The translations under genes were made by a program, and so were the position numbers. Of a stretch of 40,556 nucleotides of DNA, positions 7,500 through 15,503 are shown in pieces. The notes under the pieces were generated by a model. The model was not told the origin of the DNA. It searched no databases and saw only the letters and a program-made list of their open reading frames with translations. Location: the NCBI GenBank assembly GCA_050945815.1, contig JBMNTQ010000003.1, positions 1 through 40,556 of the forward strand. The letters are read 5' to 3'. This DNA is from JBMNTQ01 sp050945815 (lineage in GTDB: Bacteria; Bacillota; Clostridia; Christensenellales; JBMNTQ01). Positions within the stretch are counted from its first letter, which is position 1; every line of letters begins with the position of its first letter.

Positions 7500-8915
7500 A
7501 TGGGTATAACGATAGTAGGTATGGGCTATGGAGGCGCGCAGGATTTGACACAGGCGGCGTATAAGGTTATATGCGGCGCTGGGCGTTTGTATGTGCAGAC
7601 GGCGCGTCATCCGGTTGCGAAGTATTTGGAAAACAATGGGATAGCTTTTCATTCTTTGGACAAGCTATATGAGAATGCTGCGGATTTTGATGAGCTGAAC
7701 CAGAGAATTATTCAGGAAATAAGCGGGCAAGATTGTGTTTTGGGCGTTTTGGGCGACGGTGTTACCGGCAATGCTGTTGTGGAACGGTTGTTGGCGCAGG
7801 GCTTGGCAGACAGGATTGTTCCCGGTGTTTCCCTGCAGGCGGCTTCGGCTGCGCTGCGCTCGTGCTATGGGGGCTGTGTGATGGTGCCTGCTGCTGCTTT
7901 TGCCCAGACTGTGCCGGGGGAGCAGCCGATGGCCTTCTTTGAGCTGGATCGGCCGCTGCTGGCGGCGGAGATTAAACTGCATTTGCAGGAATATTATCCG
8001 GATGAGACCGAGGTGACGCTGGTTTCTTTGGGGGCGGGAGATTTTTCCGTGCGGGATTTGCCCCTCTTTGAGCTGGATTGGCAAAAGGATTGGGATGCGT
8101 TTACCTGCCTGTTGGTTCCGGCGCTGGATTTTGCTGCGCTGCGGCGTTTTGGCTTTGGACAGTTGGCCGACATTATGGTGCGGCTGCGGGGCCCGGGGGG
8201 ATGTCCTTGGGACCGGGAACAGACCCATGAAAGCCTGAAGCAGAACCTTTTGGAGGAATGCTATGAGGTGTTTGAGGCGATTGACGAGCAGGACGATGAC
8301 AAACTGTGTGAGGAATTGGGCGACGTTCTTTTGCAGGTGGTGTTTCATGGGATGATCGCCCAGGAGCAGGGGCGTTTTAGTTTGCGGGATATCATAACCG
8401 GGCTGTGCGAAAAGCTGATTCGGCGGCATCCGCATATTTTTGGACACGCTTACGCGCCTACGCCGGACGCTGTGGTAAACAGCTGGGAGACTATCAAAAA
8501 GCGGGAAAAGGGGTTTTCCTGCCAGAGCGAGGTTTTGAAGAGCGTACCCGTTTGCTTGCCGTCGCTGATGCGGAGCTATAAAGTGCAAAAGAAGGCGGCG
8601 AACGTGGGGTTTGACTGGGAGGATCCAAAGGACGCTTTTTTAAAGATTGAGGAGGAAACCGGTGAACTTCGGGAGGCTCGGGGTGAACAGGTGCGGGAAG
8701 AGCTGGGAGATTTGCTGTTTGCTGTGGTGAATGTGGCGCGGATATTGAAAATCGAACCGGAACTGGCTTTAAAGGACGCGATTGATAAATTTATCCGCCG
8801 TTTTGAGGCGATGGAAACGCTGGCTATGGGGGCTGGGAAGCAGCTTTTTGATATGCGTCTGGAGGAGATGGATGGGCTATGGGATGCTGTCAAGGCGGCT
8901 GAGAAGGACGAATAG
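7500..8915 (+). CDS. mazG: YabN: tetrapyrrole-methylase-like domain fused to MazG pyrophosphohydrolase
   Basis: 471 residues, close to B. subtilis YabN (about 489). Residues 1-210 form a SAM-dependent tetrapyrrole-methylase-like domain starting MGITIVGMGYGG, with GDGVTGNAV. Residues about 235-320 are the active MazG half: RLRGPGGCPWDREQTHESL, LLEECYEVFEAID and EELGDVLLQVVFHGMIAQ supply the ExxE...ExxD magnesium sites. A second MazG repeat (about 365-450, KIEEETGELREA and REELGDLLFAVVNVARIL) also keeps acidic residues. MazG hydrolyses nucleoside triphosphates to monophosphates, cleaning damaged or excess NTPs; the role of the methylase-like half is unknown. Start ATG 7500 follows AGAAGGAAAG; the ATG at 7496 is out of frame. 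Confidence 0.95.
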   Translation: MGITIVGMGYGGAQDLTQAAYKVICGAGRLYVQTARHPVAKYLENNGIAFHSLDKLYENAADFDELNQRIIQEISGQDCVLGVLGDGVTGNAVVERLLAQGLADRIVPGVSLQAASAALRSCYGGCVMVPAAAFAQTVPGEQPMAFFELDRPLLAAEIKLHLQEYYPDETEVTLVSLGAGDFSVRDLPLFELDWQKDWDAFTCLLVPALDFAALRRFGFGQLADIMVRLRGPGGCPWDREQTHESLKQNLLEECYEVFEAIDEQDDDKLCEELGDVLLQVVFHGMIAQEQGRFSLRDIITGLCEKLIRRHPHIFGHAYAPTPDAVVNSWETIKKREKGFSCQSEVLKSVPVCLPSLMRSYKVQKKAANVGFDWEDPKDAFLKIEEETGELREARGEQVREELGDLLFAVVNVARILKIEPELALKDAIDKFIRRFEAMETLAMGAGKQLFDMRLEEMDGLWDAVKAAEKDE

Positions 8916-8969
8916 GCAGATTTTTTAAAAGAAAACGCCCAGAATAGCGGAATTTATTGGAAAAGAGTG

Positions 8970-8998
8970 TTGCAAGTTTAGGACAACCCATGTAAAAT
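8970..8998 (+). promoter_or_regulatory. sigma-A promoter of hup
   Basis: TTGCAA (8970-8975), 17 bases, TAAAAT (8993-8998). It lies between mazG and hup, giving a leader of about 45 nt and independent expression of the abundant HU protein. Confidence 0.7.
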
Positions 8999-9047
8999 AG
9001 CCGATAGAAACCAATGGATTTTTTATAATGATAAGGAGGAACATGCT

Positions 9048-9320
9048 GTGAATAAAACTGAACTTATCGCCGTTGTGGCTGAAAAGGCGGAAATCTCTAA
9101 AAAGGAAGCCGAGAAAACTGTGAGTGCTTTTGTAGAAGCTGTAGGCGAAGCGTTGGCGAAGGGTGAGAAGGTACAGCTGGTGGGCTTTGGCACGTTTGAA
9201 GTAAGGCAGCGGGCTGCTAGGAAAGGGCTCAACCCCCTGACTAAACAGGAAATCGACATTCCCGCTTCTAAGGCTCCCGCCTTCAAGGCTGGTAAGGCGC
9301 TGAAAGAGAGAGTCCAATAA
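9048..9320 (+). CDS. hup: HU family DNA-binding protein
   Basis: Small basic nucleoid protein that bends and compacts DNA as a dimer. 90 residues, the full family length. MNKTELIAVVAEKAEISKKE opens the helical dimerisation region, VQLVGFGTFEVRQRAARKGL (about 45-64) is the beta arm with the HU signature GFGTF, and KAPAFKAGKALKERV closes it. GTG start at 9048, 8 bases after AAGGAGG; an ATG at 9043 is out of frame and runs into TGA. It has its own promoter and terminator although it sits inside the yabN-yabO arrangement. Confidence 0.98.
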   Translation: MNKTELIAVVAEKAEISKKEAEKTVSAFVEAVGEALAKGEKVQLVGFGTFEVRQRAARKGLNPLTKQEIDIPASKAPAFKAGKALKERVQ

Positions 9321-9336
9321 GCTGATAGGAACCAAG

Positions 9337-9366
9337 CAAAAGCCGGAGTATTCCGGCTTTTGTTGT
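9337..9366 (+). terminator. intrinsic terminator of hup
   Basis: CAAAAGCCGGA (9337-9347), loop GTAT, TCCGGCTTTTG (9352-9362), an uninterrupted 11-bp stem with a T-rich right arm. It ends only about 20 bases before the rqcP start, so readthrough or a separate signal must supply rqcP transcripts. Confidence 0.9.
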
Positions 9367-9384
9367 TGGAGAGGAGGGCGTTTT

Positions 9385-9627
9385 TTGCGACTGGACAAAT
9401 ACCTTAAAGTATCGAGGCTGATTAAGCGAAGGACTGTGGCCAATGAAGCCTGCTCGAAGGGGCGGGTGTTGGTAAACGGCAAGGTTGGGAAGCCGGGCAG
9501 CGAGGTAAAGGAAGGGGATATTCTGGAGATTGCCCTGGGGGAGCGGCGAATGAGGGTGCGGATTTTGTCCTTGGTTGAGCATGTGCGCAAGGAAGAGGCC
9601 GCAGGGATGTTTGAGATTGTGGAGTGA
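9385..9627 (+). CDS. rqcP: RqcP (YabO) S4-domain ribosome quality control factor
   Basis: Small S4 RNA-binding protein that works with RqcH in adding alanine tails to peptides stalled on 50S subunits. 80 residues; the S4 fold fills nearly all of it: MRLDKYLKVSRLIKRRTVAN, then GRVLVNGKVGKPGSEVKEGD. TTG start at 9385 behind GAGGAGG (9371-9377). B. subtilis yabO lies at the same place after yabN. Here hup is interposed and yabP, yabQ and divIC do not follow. ispDF begins 6 bases after the stop, so the two are likely translated from one message. Confidence 0.93.
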   Translation: MRLDKYLKVSRLIKRRTVANEACSKGRVLVNGKVGKPGSEVKEGDILEIALGERRMRVRILSLVEHVRKEEAAGMFEIVE

Positions 9628-9633
9628 GGGACT

Positions 9634-10815
9634 ATGAAGCTGAGCGGGATTTTGCTGGCGGCGGGCAGCGGCAGCCGCATGGAGGATGGGCAGGACAAGC
9701 TGTTTCGGCTCATTTTGGGGAAGACGCCCCTGAGAAGGAGTATGGAGGCGCTGTGCGCTTGTGGTGTGGAGGAGCTAGTTATTTGCGCTTCTCGGGAGAA
9801 CATCCATGCTTGTCTGGCTGAGACGGCAGGGATGGGGGTTGCTATTCGCGTCGTCTTGGGAGGGGCGTTTCGGCAGGATTCGGTTTTTGCCGGGCTGTGT
9901 GCCCTATCTAAGGATTCCAATCTGGTGTTGGTGCATGACGCGGCACGCTGTTGTGTGGATTTGGCTACTATAAAGCGCTGTATAAAGGGGGCACTGCAGG
10001 TTGGCAGCGGGATTGCGTCGGTGCCGGTTAAGGACAGCATACGCAGATGTGCGGGGGGCAAAACGGCGTTGCTGGATCGAGACAGCTTGTATGCTGCTCA
10101 GACGCCTCAGGCTTTTCGTACGGCACTGCTGCGGCTGGCCCACAACAATGCCCACAGATGTGGTTATGAAGCTACAGACGATGCGGCACTGGTGGAGTAT
10201 ATGGGAAGATCGGTGCATTTGGTGGAGGGCAGTTATGATAACATCAAGCTGACTACGCAGCAGGATTATGCAGTGGCCGAGACGATTTTGCGCGGCCGGC
10301 AGGAGGCGTATGGTGCGATTGCCCTGAAGGGACAGCGTATTGGAGCGGGCTATGACGTGCATCGGCTGGCTTATAACCGAAAGCTTATACTGGGCGGTGT
10401 GGAGATTCCTTTTAAAAAAGGGCTTGTGGGGCATTCTGATGCGGATGTTTTGACCCATGCGGTGATGGATGCGTTGTTGGGAGCGGCGGCTTTGGGAGAC
10501 ATTGGCAGGCATTTTCCTGATCGGGATTCGCGCTATCGTGATGCGGACAGCCTTAAGCTTTTACACGCTGTGAAAAAGAAGCTGGAGGCGGCAGGATATT
10601 ACCCGTCTAATCTGGACGCCTGTATTATGGCGCAAGAGCCTAAAATGGCCCCGCATATTTTTGCGATGGAGCGGAATATTGCCCGGGAACTGGGCATTTT
10701 AGCGGACTGTGTGAACATTAAGGCGACTACGACCGAGGGCCTTGGCTTTGTGGGGCGTGGGCAGGGAATCGCAGCCAATTGCGTGGCGATGGTTAAAAAG
10801 ATTGGCGAATTATGA
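9634..10815 (+). CDS. ispDF: bifunctional IspD-IspF of the MEP isoprenoid pathway
   Basis: Fusion of 2-C-methyl-D-erythritol 4-phosphate cytidylyltransferase (IspD, residues 1 to about 225) and 2-C-methyl-D-erythritol 2,4-cyclodiphosphate synthase (IspF, about 231-393), the third and fifth enzymes of the MEP route to IPP and DMAPP. IspD shows the nucleotide loop LLAAGSGSRM, QDSVFAGL, HDAARCCV (usually HDAARP) and TDDAALVE. IspF shows the metal motif GYDVHRL, GHSDADVL, GDIGRHFPD and KATTTEGLGFVGRG. ATG 9634 follows GTGAGGG closely. The missing step between the two, IspE, is not in the window. The fusion is well known in alpha- and epsilon-proteobacteria and occurs sporadically in Clostridia. 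Confidence 0.96.
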   Translation: MKLSGILLAAGSGSRMEDGQDKLFRLILGKTPLRRSMEALCACGVEELVICASRENIHACLAETAGMGVAIRVVLGGAFRQDSVFAGLCALSKDSNLVLVHDAARCCVDLATIKRCIKGALQVGSGIASVPVKDSIRRCAGGKTALLDRDSLYAAQTPQAFRTALLRLAHNNAHRCGYEATDDAALVEYMGRSVHLVEGSYDNIKLTTQQDYAVAETILRGRQEAYGAIALKGQRIGAGYDVHRLAYNRKLILGGVEIPFKKGLVGHSDADVLTHAVMDALLGAAALGDIGRHFPDRDSRYRDADSLKLLHAVKKKLEAAGYYPSNLDACIMAQEPKMAPHIFAMERNIARELGILADCVNIKATTTEGLGFVGRGQGIAANCVAMVKKIGEL

Positions 10816-10821
10816 TATAAT
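10793..10821 (+). promoter_or_regulatory. promoter overlapping the ispDF stop codon
   Basis: TATAAT at 10816-10821 follows immediately after the ispDF stop TGA (10813-10815), which gives an extended TGATATAAT. A weak -35, TTAAAA (10793-10798), is 17 bases upstream. It would serve the gene at 10905 and radA. Confidence 0.55.
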
Positions 10822-10904
10822 TAACTGTCATAAAAGAGCGTTGCGCAGGCTGAGGACAACGTTACAGGTTGTTGCGGCTGTGCAATGGAGGTTGGGGGAT
10901 TTGG

Positions 10905-12140
10905 ATGTCGAAAAAGGGCAGGCTTGGGACGCCATACAGGCGCAGCAAACCCAAGAACATGTTTCAGCCTAAAAGGCGTTCTTCGGTAGGGATGGCTGTT
11001 TTGAGGATACTGGGCGGTATTGTGGTGACGGTGGGCGTGCTGGCTTTGTTTGCGTTGGTGATTTTGCCGGCGTTGAACGGTACCGGCGTGTTTGCGCCGA
11101 CGGAATCCTTTTCGCTGAACCAGCCGCTGCATAGCCCAAACGGCTTGCAGACGCCGCAGCCTACTGATAATTTACAGAAGAATGTTTCGGAAGTGGTTTT
11201 GCGCAACCGCAATGTTTTCTCGCCGTCCTTCTACGGCGACGAGATGATATTCAGTGCGGGCAACGATGCTGCCGGCAACGCTAAGATGAACTGGATTTAT
11301 CTTTATGATACGGTGATTCGGGCAGAGGAGGAGCGGGTGGAGGGTATTATCCTGGAGAACGACGACTTGATGGAGCCGCAGTTTAATGAGGATTATATCG
11401 TCTATCTGGATGCCAAGCGCAGCGGTGGTGCGGAGTTGTGTGCGTATGACCGCAGAACCGGTGAGACGAACCGGATTAAGACCATTCCTGCATCGTTGCC
11501 GAAGATACGGTTTTGCGATAATATGATTGCTTGGGTAGAACGCACCGGAACCAACCAGGACAAGCTGTATCTCTATGATTTAGAGCAGAAGCTGGCGGTT
11601 ACGGCCGCAGTATTCAATGGCTCGATCTATGGAAGCAGCGCACCGGGCCTGTGTGAGGGCAAGCTGATTTGGGCAGACCAGAGTTTGTCGGTGACCGAGG
11701 GCGGCGCGGAGCAAAGCGTGATTATGTCGCTGGACATTCGCTCGGAGACAGGGCAGCTTAAGGCCTATACCCCCGGGATGTTTGTGCACAACCCTATGAC
11801 CAACGGAGACGAAACCATCTGGGGCGGCGAACATGCAGGCAGCGGCTGTGCGCTTTATGCCAGTGTGAATGACGGACCGCCGCGCAAAATTGACGACAAT
11901 GTCTCCCAATACGGCATAGGCGACGGGTTTGCCGCTTATTGCAAGGGTGGGGTTTTATATACCTATAGCTTTGAAAACGCTGTGGTTTCCCGGCTGTCTC
12001 CCCATGGGGAGTTATGCTCGCTGTCTAGTGTAGACGGCAAGCGGGTGGTTTGGATGAACGTGGTGGAGAAGCAGGCGGGTGAAGAGGTCAACTTGGTGGA
12101 CGATCGGGATATTGTGAAATATGCCGATGTGGAAGGATAG
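10905..12140 (+). CDS. membrane-anchored extracytoplasmic protein, beta-propeller-like
   Basis: Not assigned to a characterised family. 411 residues from ATG 10905 (GGGGGA 5 bases upstream); the frame extends upstream to 10869 without a better site. A basic cytoplasmic N-terminus (KKGRLGTPYRRSKPK and KRRSS) precedes a single membrane segment at about residues 30-55 (MAVLRILGGIVVTVGVLALF). The remaining 350 residues, outside the membrane, show repeating beta units such as GDEMIFSAG, EDYIVYLDAKRSGGAELCAY, CDNMIAWVERTG, EGKLIWADQ, NGDETIWGGE and DGKRVVWMN. Their spacing of 45-55 residues resembles blades of a TolB/WD-like propeller. It lies between ispDF and radA, 3 bases from radA, so co-expression is likely; function unknown. 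Confidence 0.75.
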   Translation: MSKKGRLGTPYRRSKPKNMFQPKRRSSVGMAVLRILGGIVVTVGVLALFALVILPALNGTGVFAPTESFSLNQPLHSPNGLQTPQPTDNLQKNVSEVVLRNRNVFSPSFYGDEMIFSAGNDAAGNAKMNWIYLYDTVIRAEEERVEGIILENDDLMEPQFNEDYIVYLDAKRSGGAELCAYDRRTGETNRIKTIPASLPKIRFCDNMIAWVERTGTNQDKLYLYDLEQKLAVTAAVFNGSIYGSSAPGLCEGKLIWADQSLSVTEGGAEQSVIMSLDIRSETGQLKAYTPGMFVHNPMTNGDETIWGGEHAGSGCALYASVNDGPPRKIDDNVSQYGIGDGFAAYCKGGVLYTYSFENAVVSRLSPHGELCSLSSVDGKRVVWMNVVEKQAGEEVNLVDDRDIVKYADVEG

Positions 12141-12143
12141 AAG

Positions 12144-13499
12144 ATGGCAAAGAATAAGACAATCTTCGTCTGCGGCGATTGCGGTCATGAGAATCCCGGC
12201 TGGCTGGGGAAATGCCCTGGTTGTGGCGCGTGGAACACGTTTGTGGAGGAATTGTTTGTAAAGGAGGCCTCGGGAGCAAAGGGTGCGCCTTCCCAAGGTG
12301 CTGCTGTGCCGATTCGTTTGTCTGAGGTGCAGGGTGAGAACATGAAGCGGCTTTGTACCGGCTACAGTGAGCTGGACCGGGTTTTGGGGGGCGGGATTGT
12401 ACCGGGTTCGGTCGTGCTGTTAGGCGGCGATCCGGGCATTGGGAAATCTACGTTGCTTTTGCAGGCGGGGCACTTTTTGTCTGCGGCAGGGCAGAAGGTA
12501 TTGTATATTGCCGGTGAGGAATCGCCTGCTCAGATCCGTATGCGCGCCCAGCGCATTGGTGCCGGGGGCGATTGTTATATCTTGGCAGAGAACAACCTGG
12601 ATGCTATGGAGAGCAGCATGGCTAAGCTGGAGCCGGACATCATCATCGCGGACTCGGTGCAGACGCTGTATCGGCCGGCTTTCTCCTCGTCGCCGGGTAG
12701 TGTGGGACAGGTGAGAGAATCGGCTGCTTTTCTGTTGCGTGTTGCCAAGACCAGCGGCGCGGCGGTTTTTCTGGTGGGGCATGTGACTAAGGAAGGCGGA
12801 TTGGCCGGGCCGCGGGTTTTGGAGCATATGGTGGATACGGTGTTGTATTTTGAGGGCGAACGCAACCACAGTTTCCGGATTTTGCGGGCTGCAAAAAACC
12901 GCTTTGGCTCTACCAATGAAATCGGAATTTTTGAGATGCGGGAGGACGGGATGGCCCAGGTGGAGGACGCTTCTGCCGTGCTGTTGGCGGGGCGGGCGCA
13001 GAATACGCCGGGGACGGCTGTGGTGTGCAGTATGGAGGGCAGCCGGCCGCTGCTTGTGGAATTGCAGGCGCTAATCAGCAAGACGGTGTTTGGTATGCCC
13101 CGGCGCAACGCCACCGGATTGGACTATAACCGTATGATTTTGTTGATGGCGGTGTTGGAGAAGAAGGTGGGTATGAGCTTGTATAACCAGGACGGCTATC
13201 TAAACGTGGTGGGCGGCATCAAGCTTTCGGAGCCTGCGGCGGATTTGGGCATTGTTATGAGTATCGCTTCCAGCTACCGTAATATCCCCTTGCCAGGAGA
13301 TGCGGTTTTGATGGGGGAGGTGGGGCTGTCCGGCGAGGTGCGCCCGATCGGGCGTATTGAACAGCGAATCGCGGAGTGTGCGAAGTTGGGCTTTAAGCGT
13401 TGTATGATTCCTGCGGGGAATCAAAAGGGCTTGAAGGATATGGGCGTGGACTTGATTGGCGTGTCTAATTTAGGGGCGGCTATGGATTATTTGCTGTAG
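12144..13499 (+). CDS. radA: DNA repair protein RadA
   Basis: ATP-dependent branch-migration helicase-like protein acting in homologous recombination with RecA. 451 residues. The N-terminal zinc finger uses Cys10, Cys13, Cys24 and Cys27. The Walker A GGDPGIGKST (94-103) begins the RecA-like core, and KNRFGSTNE (about 251-259) is the RadA-specific KNRFG motif. The C-terminal third is the Lon-protease-like domain (GGIKLSEPAADLGIVMSIAS) that serves as a scaffold, not a protease. ATG 12144 sits 3 bases after the previous stop. In B. subtilis radA is followed by disA, yacL, ispD and ispF; here disA and yacL are absent and ispDF lies upstream. Confidence 0.97.
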   Translation: MAKNKTIFVCGDCGHENPGWLGKCPGCGAWNTFVEELFVKEASGAKGAPSQGAAVPIRLSEVQGENMKRLCTGYSELDRVLGGGIVPGSVVLLGGDPGIGKSTLLLQAGHFLSAAGQKVLYIAGEESPAQIRMRAQRIGAGGDCYILAENNLDAMESSMAKLEPDIIIADSVQTLYRPAFSSSPGSVGQVRESAAFLLRVAKTSGAAVFLVGHVTKEGGLAGPRVLEHMVDTVLYFEGERNHSFRILRAAKNRFGSTNEIGIFEMREDGMAQVEDASAVLLAGRAQNTPGTAVVCSMEGSRPLLVELQALISKTVFGMPRRNATGLDYNRMILLMAVLEKKVGMSLYNQDGYLNVVGGIKLSEPAADLGIVMSIASSYRNIPLPGDAVLMGEVGLSGEVRPIGRIEQRIAECAKLGFKRCMIPAGNQKGLKDMGVDLIGVSNLGAAMDYLL

Positions 13500-13534
13500 T
13501 GCGCGGTAGGCTACAATCAAGGGTTGGAGAAGGG

Positions 13535-13557
13535 AAGCGGCTATGCCGCTTTTTTTG
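13535..13557 (+). terminator. intrinsic terminator of radA
   Basis: AAGCGGC (13535-13541), loop TAT, GCCGCTT (13545-13551), followed by TTTTTTG. Confidence 0.85.
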
Positions 13558-13706
13558 TTGCCTGAAAGGCTTCTCAAGAGGTGTTGCTTTCTTTATGTGT
13601 TCGCAAGCAAACGGCGGGATGGAGGCGCGCAAGGAGGGGAGCAGCAGCGGGTTGGCTTAGGGGGGAGGGCGGCAGAGAGGTTGTTTTTTTGCTCTGGGGA
13701 TTTTTG

Positions 13707-13735
13707 TTATATATCTTGGCGCGGCTCCATAAATA
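13707..13735 (+). promoter_or_regulatory. candidate sigma-E promoter of spoIVFA
   Basis: TTATATA (13707-13713), 14 bases, CATAAATA (13728-13735) resembles the mother-cell sigma-E pattern (KMATAWW, 14-15 bases, CATACAHT) with about three mismatches in total. Nothing like a sigma-A pair is at this place. The downstream genes are sigma-E targets in B. subtilis, which is the reason for the assignment. Confidence 0.4.
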
Positions 13736-13762
13736 TAGATATGAGAACCGGGAGGTGGAGGG

Positions 13763-14491
13763 ATGATGGAGGGAAGTAAAGAAATCAGCAGGATTCAGGT
13801 GGGGGAGATGCAGCCGACACGCAGCCATGCTGTGCGGGCGAAGACCACGGAGGCATCGGCGGCGATTGTGGCTGCGCGGAGTCGGCGGCGAAGAGTAGTC
13901 GGGAGCAGAGGGGGAGATCGGGACGAGGAGCAGCGAAAAACCGCTACGCTGATCATCAAAGCTTGTGTGTGTGCTGCCCTTTGTCTGGCTGCATTTCTGG
14001 TGCATCTATCGGATACAGCGGCGGCGCAGAGTATTTCTCGGGGGATTCGCTCGGTTTTGACTTATAATATTGATCTTGACGAGACCTTGGGCAAATTGAA
14101 ATTCGTGGATAATTTTATTCCGGGGGTACAGGAGGTCTTTACGGAGAAAAGCAGCTTGATTCAGCCGGTTTTGGGCAGTGTATCCGAGGGATTCTCGCAA
14201 AATGGGCGGGGGATTTTGTTTGTGGGCACAGAGCAGAGCAAGGTGGTTGCGTCGGCGGACGGCTATGTTTCGCAAATGGGGGAGGATGAGCGCTATGGGC
14301 GTTTTGTAGCCATAAAGCACGGTGCTGGAGTGGAGACCTTTTATTATGGGTTGGAGACGGTGGAGATAAAAGAAGGGAAGATCGTTAGCCGGGGACAGAC
14401 TTTAGGGGCGGGCACAGCACAAGTTTTCTTTGAGGTGCGTCAGGATCATGTGGCTGTGGACCCGGTGGGCTATATGGATTTCGCAAGCTAA
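13763..14491 (+). CDS. spoIVFA: SpoIVFA-like regulator with degenerate M23 (LytM) domain
   Basis: Probable membrane partner that holds the intramembrane protease SpoIVFB inactive in the outer forespore membrane until a forespore signal arrives. 242 residues: a basic cytoplasmic head (to about 58), one membrane helix at about 61-82 (IIKACVCAALCLAAFLVHL), a short linker and a C-terminal LytM fold (about 130-240). The fold is recognisable from VVASADGYVSQMGE, RFVAIKHGAGVETFYYGL, GQTLG and VFFEV. The zinc ligands of active M23 peptidases are missing: no HxxxD, FYYGL where YxHL is usual, VFFEV where HxHFE is usual. This fits a non-enzymatic SpoIVFA. ATG 13763 or 13766 follows GGGAGG. Identity rests mainly on the adjacent spoIVFB. 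Confidence 0.82.
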   Translation: MMEGSKEISRIQVGEMQPTRSHAVRAKTTEASAAIVAARSRRRRVVGSRGGDRDEEQRKTATLIIKACVCAALCLAAFLVHLSDTAAAQSISRGIRSVLTYNIDLDETLGKLKFVDNFIPGVQEVFTEKSSLIQPVLGSVSEGFSQNGRGILFVGTEQSKVVASADGYVSQMGEDERYGRFVAIKHGAGVETFYYGLETVEIKEGKIVSRGQTLGAGTAQVFFEVRQDHVAVDPVGYMDFAS

Positions 14492-14520
14492 GCAAGTTGA
14501 GCAGCACGGCGATTGGCCGA

Positions 14521-14559
14521 AGCCGTATGGGCGCTTTGGAAGCAGCATACGGCTTTTTA
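14521..14559 (+). terminator. hairpin terminator or attenuator between spoIVFA and spoIVFB
   Basis: AGCCGTATG (14521-14529) pairs with CATACGGCT (14546-14554) across a 16-base loop, followed by TTTTT. It would reduce spoIVFB relative to spoIVFA if functional. Confidence 0.65.
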
Positions 14560-14590
14560 GCGCAGGAAAAAGACAGGGCTTTTTTGGGGG

Positions 14591-15484
14591 ATGGGGCTTA
14601 TGAGGTTGGGCACTTTTTTTGATATAGAGGTGCGGGTTAATATTTTTTTCTTTGTGGCGCTGGGGGTTGCGCTGATTACTGGGTATTTGGAAACTCTGGC
14701 TATGATATTTGTGGTGATATTGCTGCATGAGGCCGGCCACTGCATAGCTGCCCGGGCGTTGGGGGTGAAGGTGGAGCGGATGGATATACTGCCTTTTGGT
14801 TGCGCTGCAAAAATGCAGAGCGCCCTTGCCTACAGCCCGCTTTCGGAGGCGGCAATTGCCCTTTGCGGGCCGGCGGTCAATGCAGCTTTGGCTTTGGTAG
14901 CGGTGTTTTTGCAGCATTATGTTGAGATTGGTGTAGATTTATCTTGGTTTGTGCAGGTAAATTTATTGATTGGCGGCTTTAACTTGCTGCCTGCATTGCC
15001 CTTGGATGGCGGGCGGGCGGTGCGTGCGTTTTTATCCCATAGGCTGGGTGTAACGAGGGGGGCCAAGATAGCGGTTTATCTGACTCGCAGCATTGCTTTG
15101 GGCTGCTTGGGCCTAGGGGTGTATGAACTGATTCAGGGGATTTTTTTGCCCAATCCGTTTTTTATTGCGGGGTTGTTGGGGGTTTATTCTTTCAGGACGG
15201 AAAAGGCCGCTGCTTATCTGCCGGTGAAGAGCATGTCGGATAATGCGGCGCGGCTGTACCGGAAGGGATATTTGCCGGTGCGTCATGTGGCTGTGGACGG
15301 CAGCATGACTTTAGGGGAGTTGGCTGGGCGTATGCTGCCCGGGCGCTATACTTTGGTGACGGTGGTGGACGCCGGCGGCGGGTTGCTGAGCGAAGGGGAG
15401 CTGGTAAGTGCGTTGATAAAATTCGGGCCTCATGCCAGGATAAAACGGGTAATTGCTGCTAAAGCAGCCGGGGGGATTCAGTGA
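14591..15484 (+). CDS. spoIVFB: SpoIVFB intramembrane metalloprotease (M50, site-2 protease)
   Basis: Polytopic zinc protease that removes the pro-sequence of sigma-K in the mother cell during sporulation. 297 residues. The zinc motif HEAGH (46-50) lies in a membrane helix, and the third ligand is Asp139 in NLLPALPLDGGR. There are about six hydrophobic segments in the first 205 residues. The soluble C-terminal region (about 206-297) has the place and size of the CBS-like ATP-sensing domain of SpoIVFB. The start is uncertain: ATG 14591 touches its GGGGG, while ATG 14600 (three residues later) has better spacing. It follows spoIVFA, as in B. subtilis, but 99 bases away with a hairpin between. 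Confidence 0.92.
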   Translation: MGLMRLGTFFDIEVRVNIFFFVALGVALITGYLETLAMIFVVILLHEAGHCIAARALGVKVERMDILPFGCAAKMQSALAYSPLSEAAIALCGPAVNAALALVAVFLQHYVEIGVDLSWFVQVNLLIGGFNLLPALPLDGGRAVRAFLSHRLGVTRGAKIAVYLTRSIALGCLGLGVYELIQGIFLPNPFFIAGLLGVYSFRTEKAAAYLPVKSMSDNAARLYRKGYLPVRHVAVDGSMTLGELAGRMLPGRYTLVTVVDAGGGLLSEGELVSALIKFGPHARIKRVIAAKAAGGIQ

Positions 15485-15503
15485 TCGCGGCTCTTGGGAG
15501 AGA

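Noticed and set aside
8925..10061. 378-residue minus-strand open frame
   Set aside because: It lies antisense to hup, rqcP and ispDF, is rich in Ser, Pro and Arg, has no family motifs, and crosses genes that are certain.
13543..13779. Small gene between radA and spoIVFA
   Set aside because: The open frame starts inside the radA terminator, has no good ribosome site and covers the likely spoIVFA promoter.
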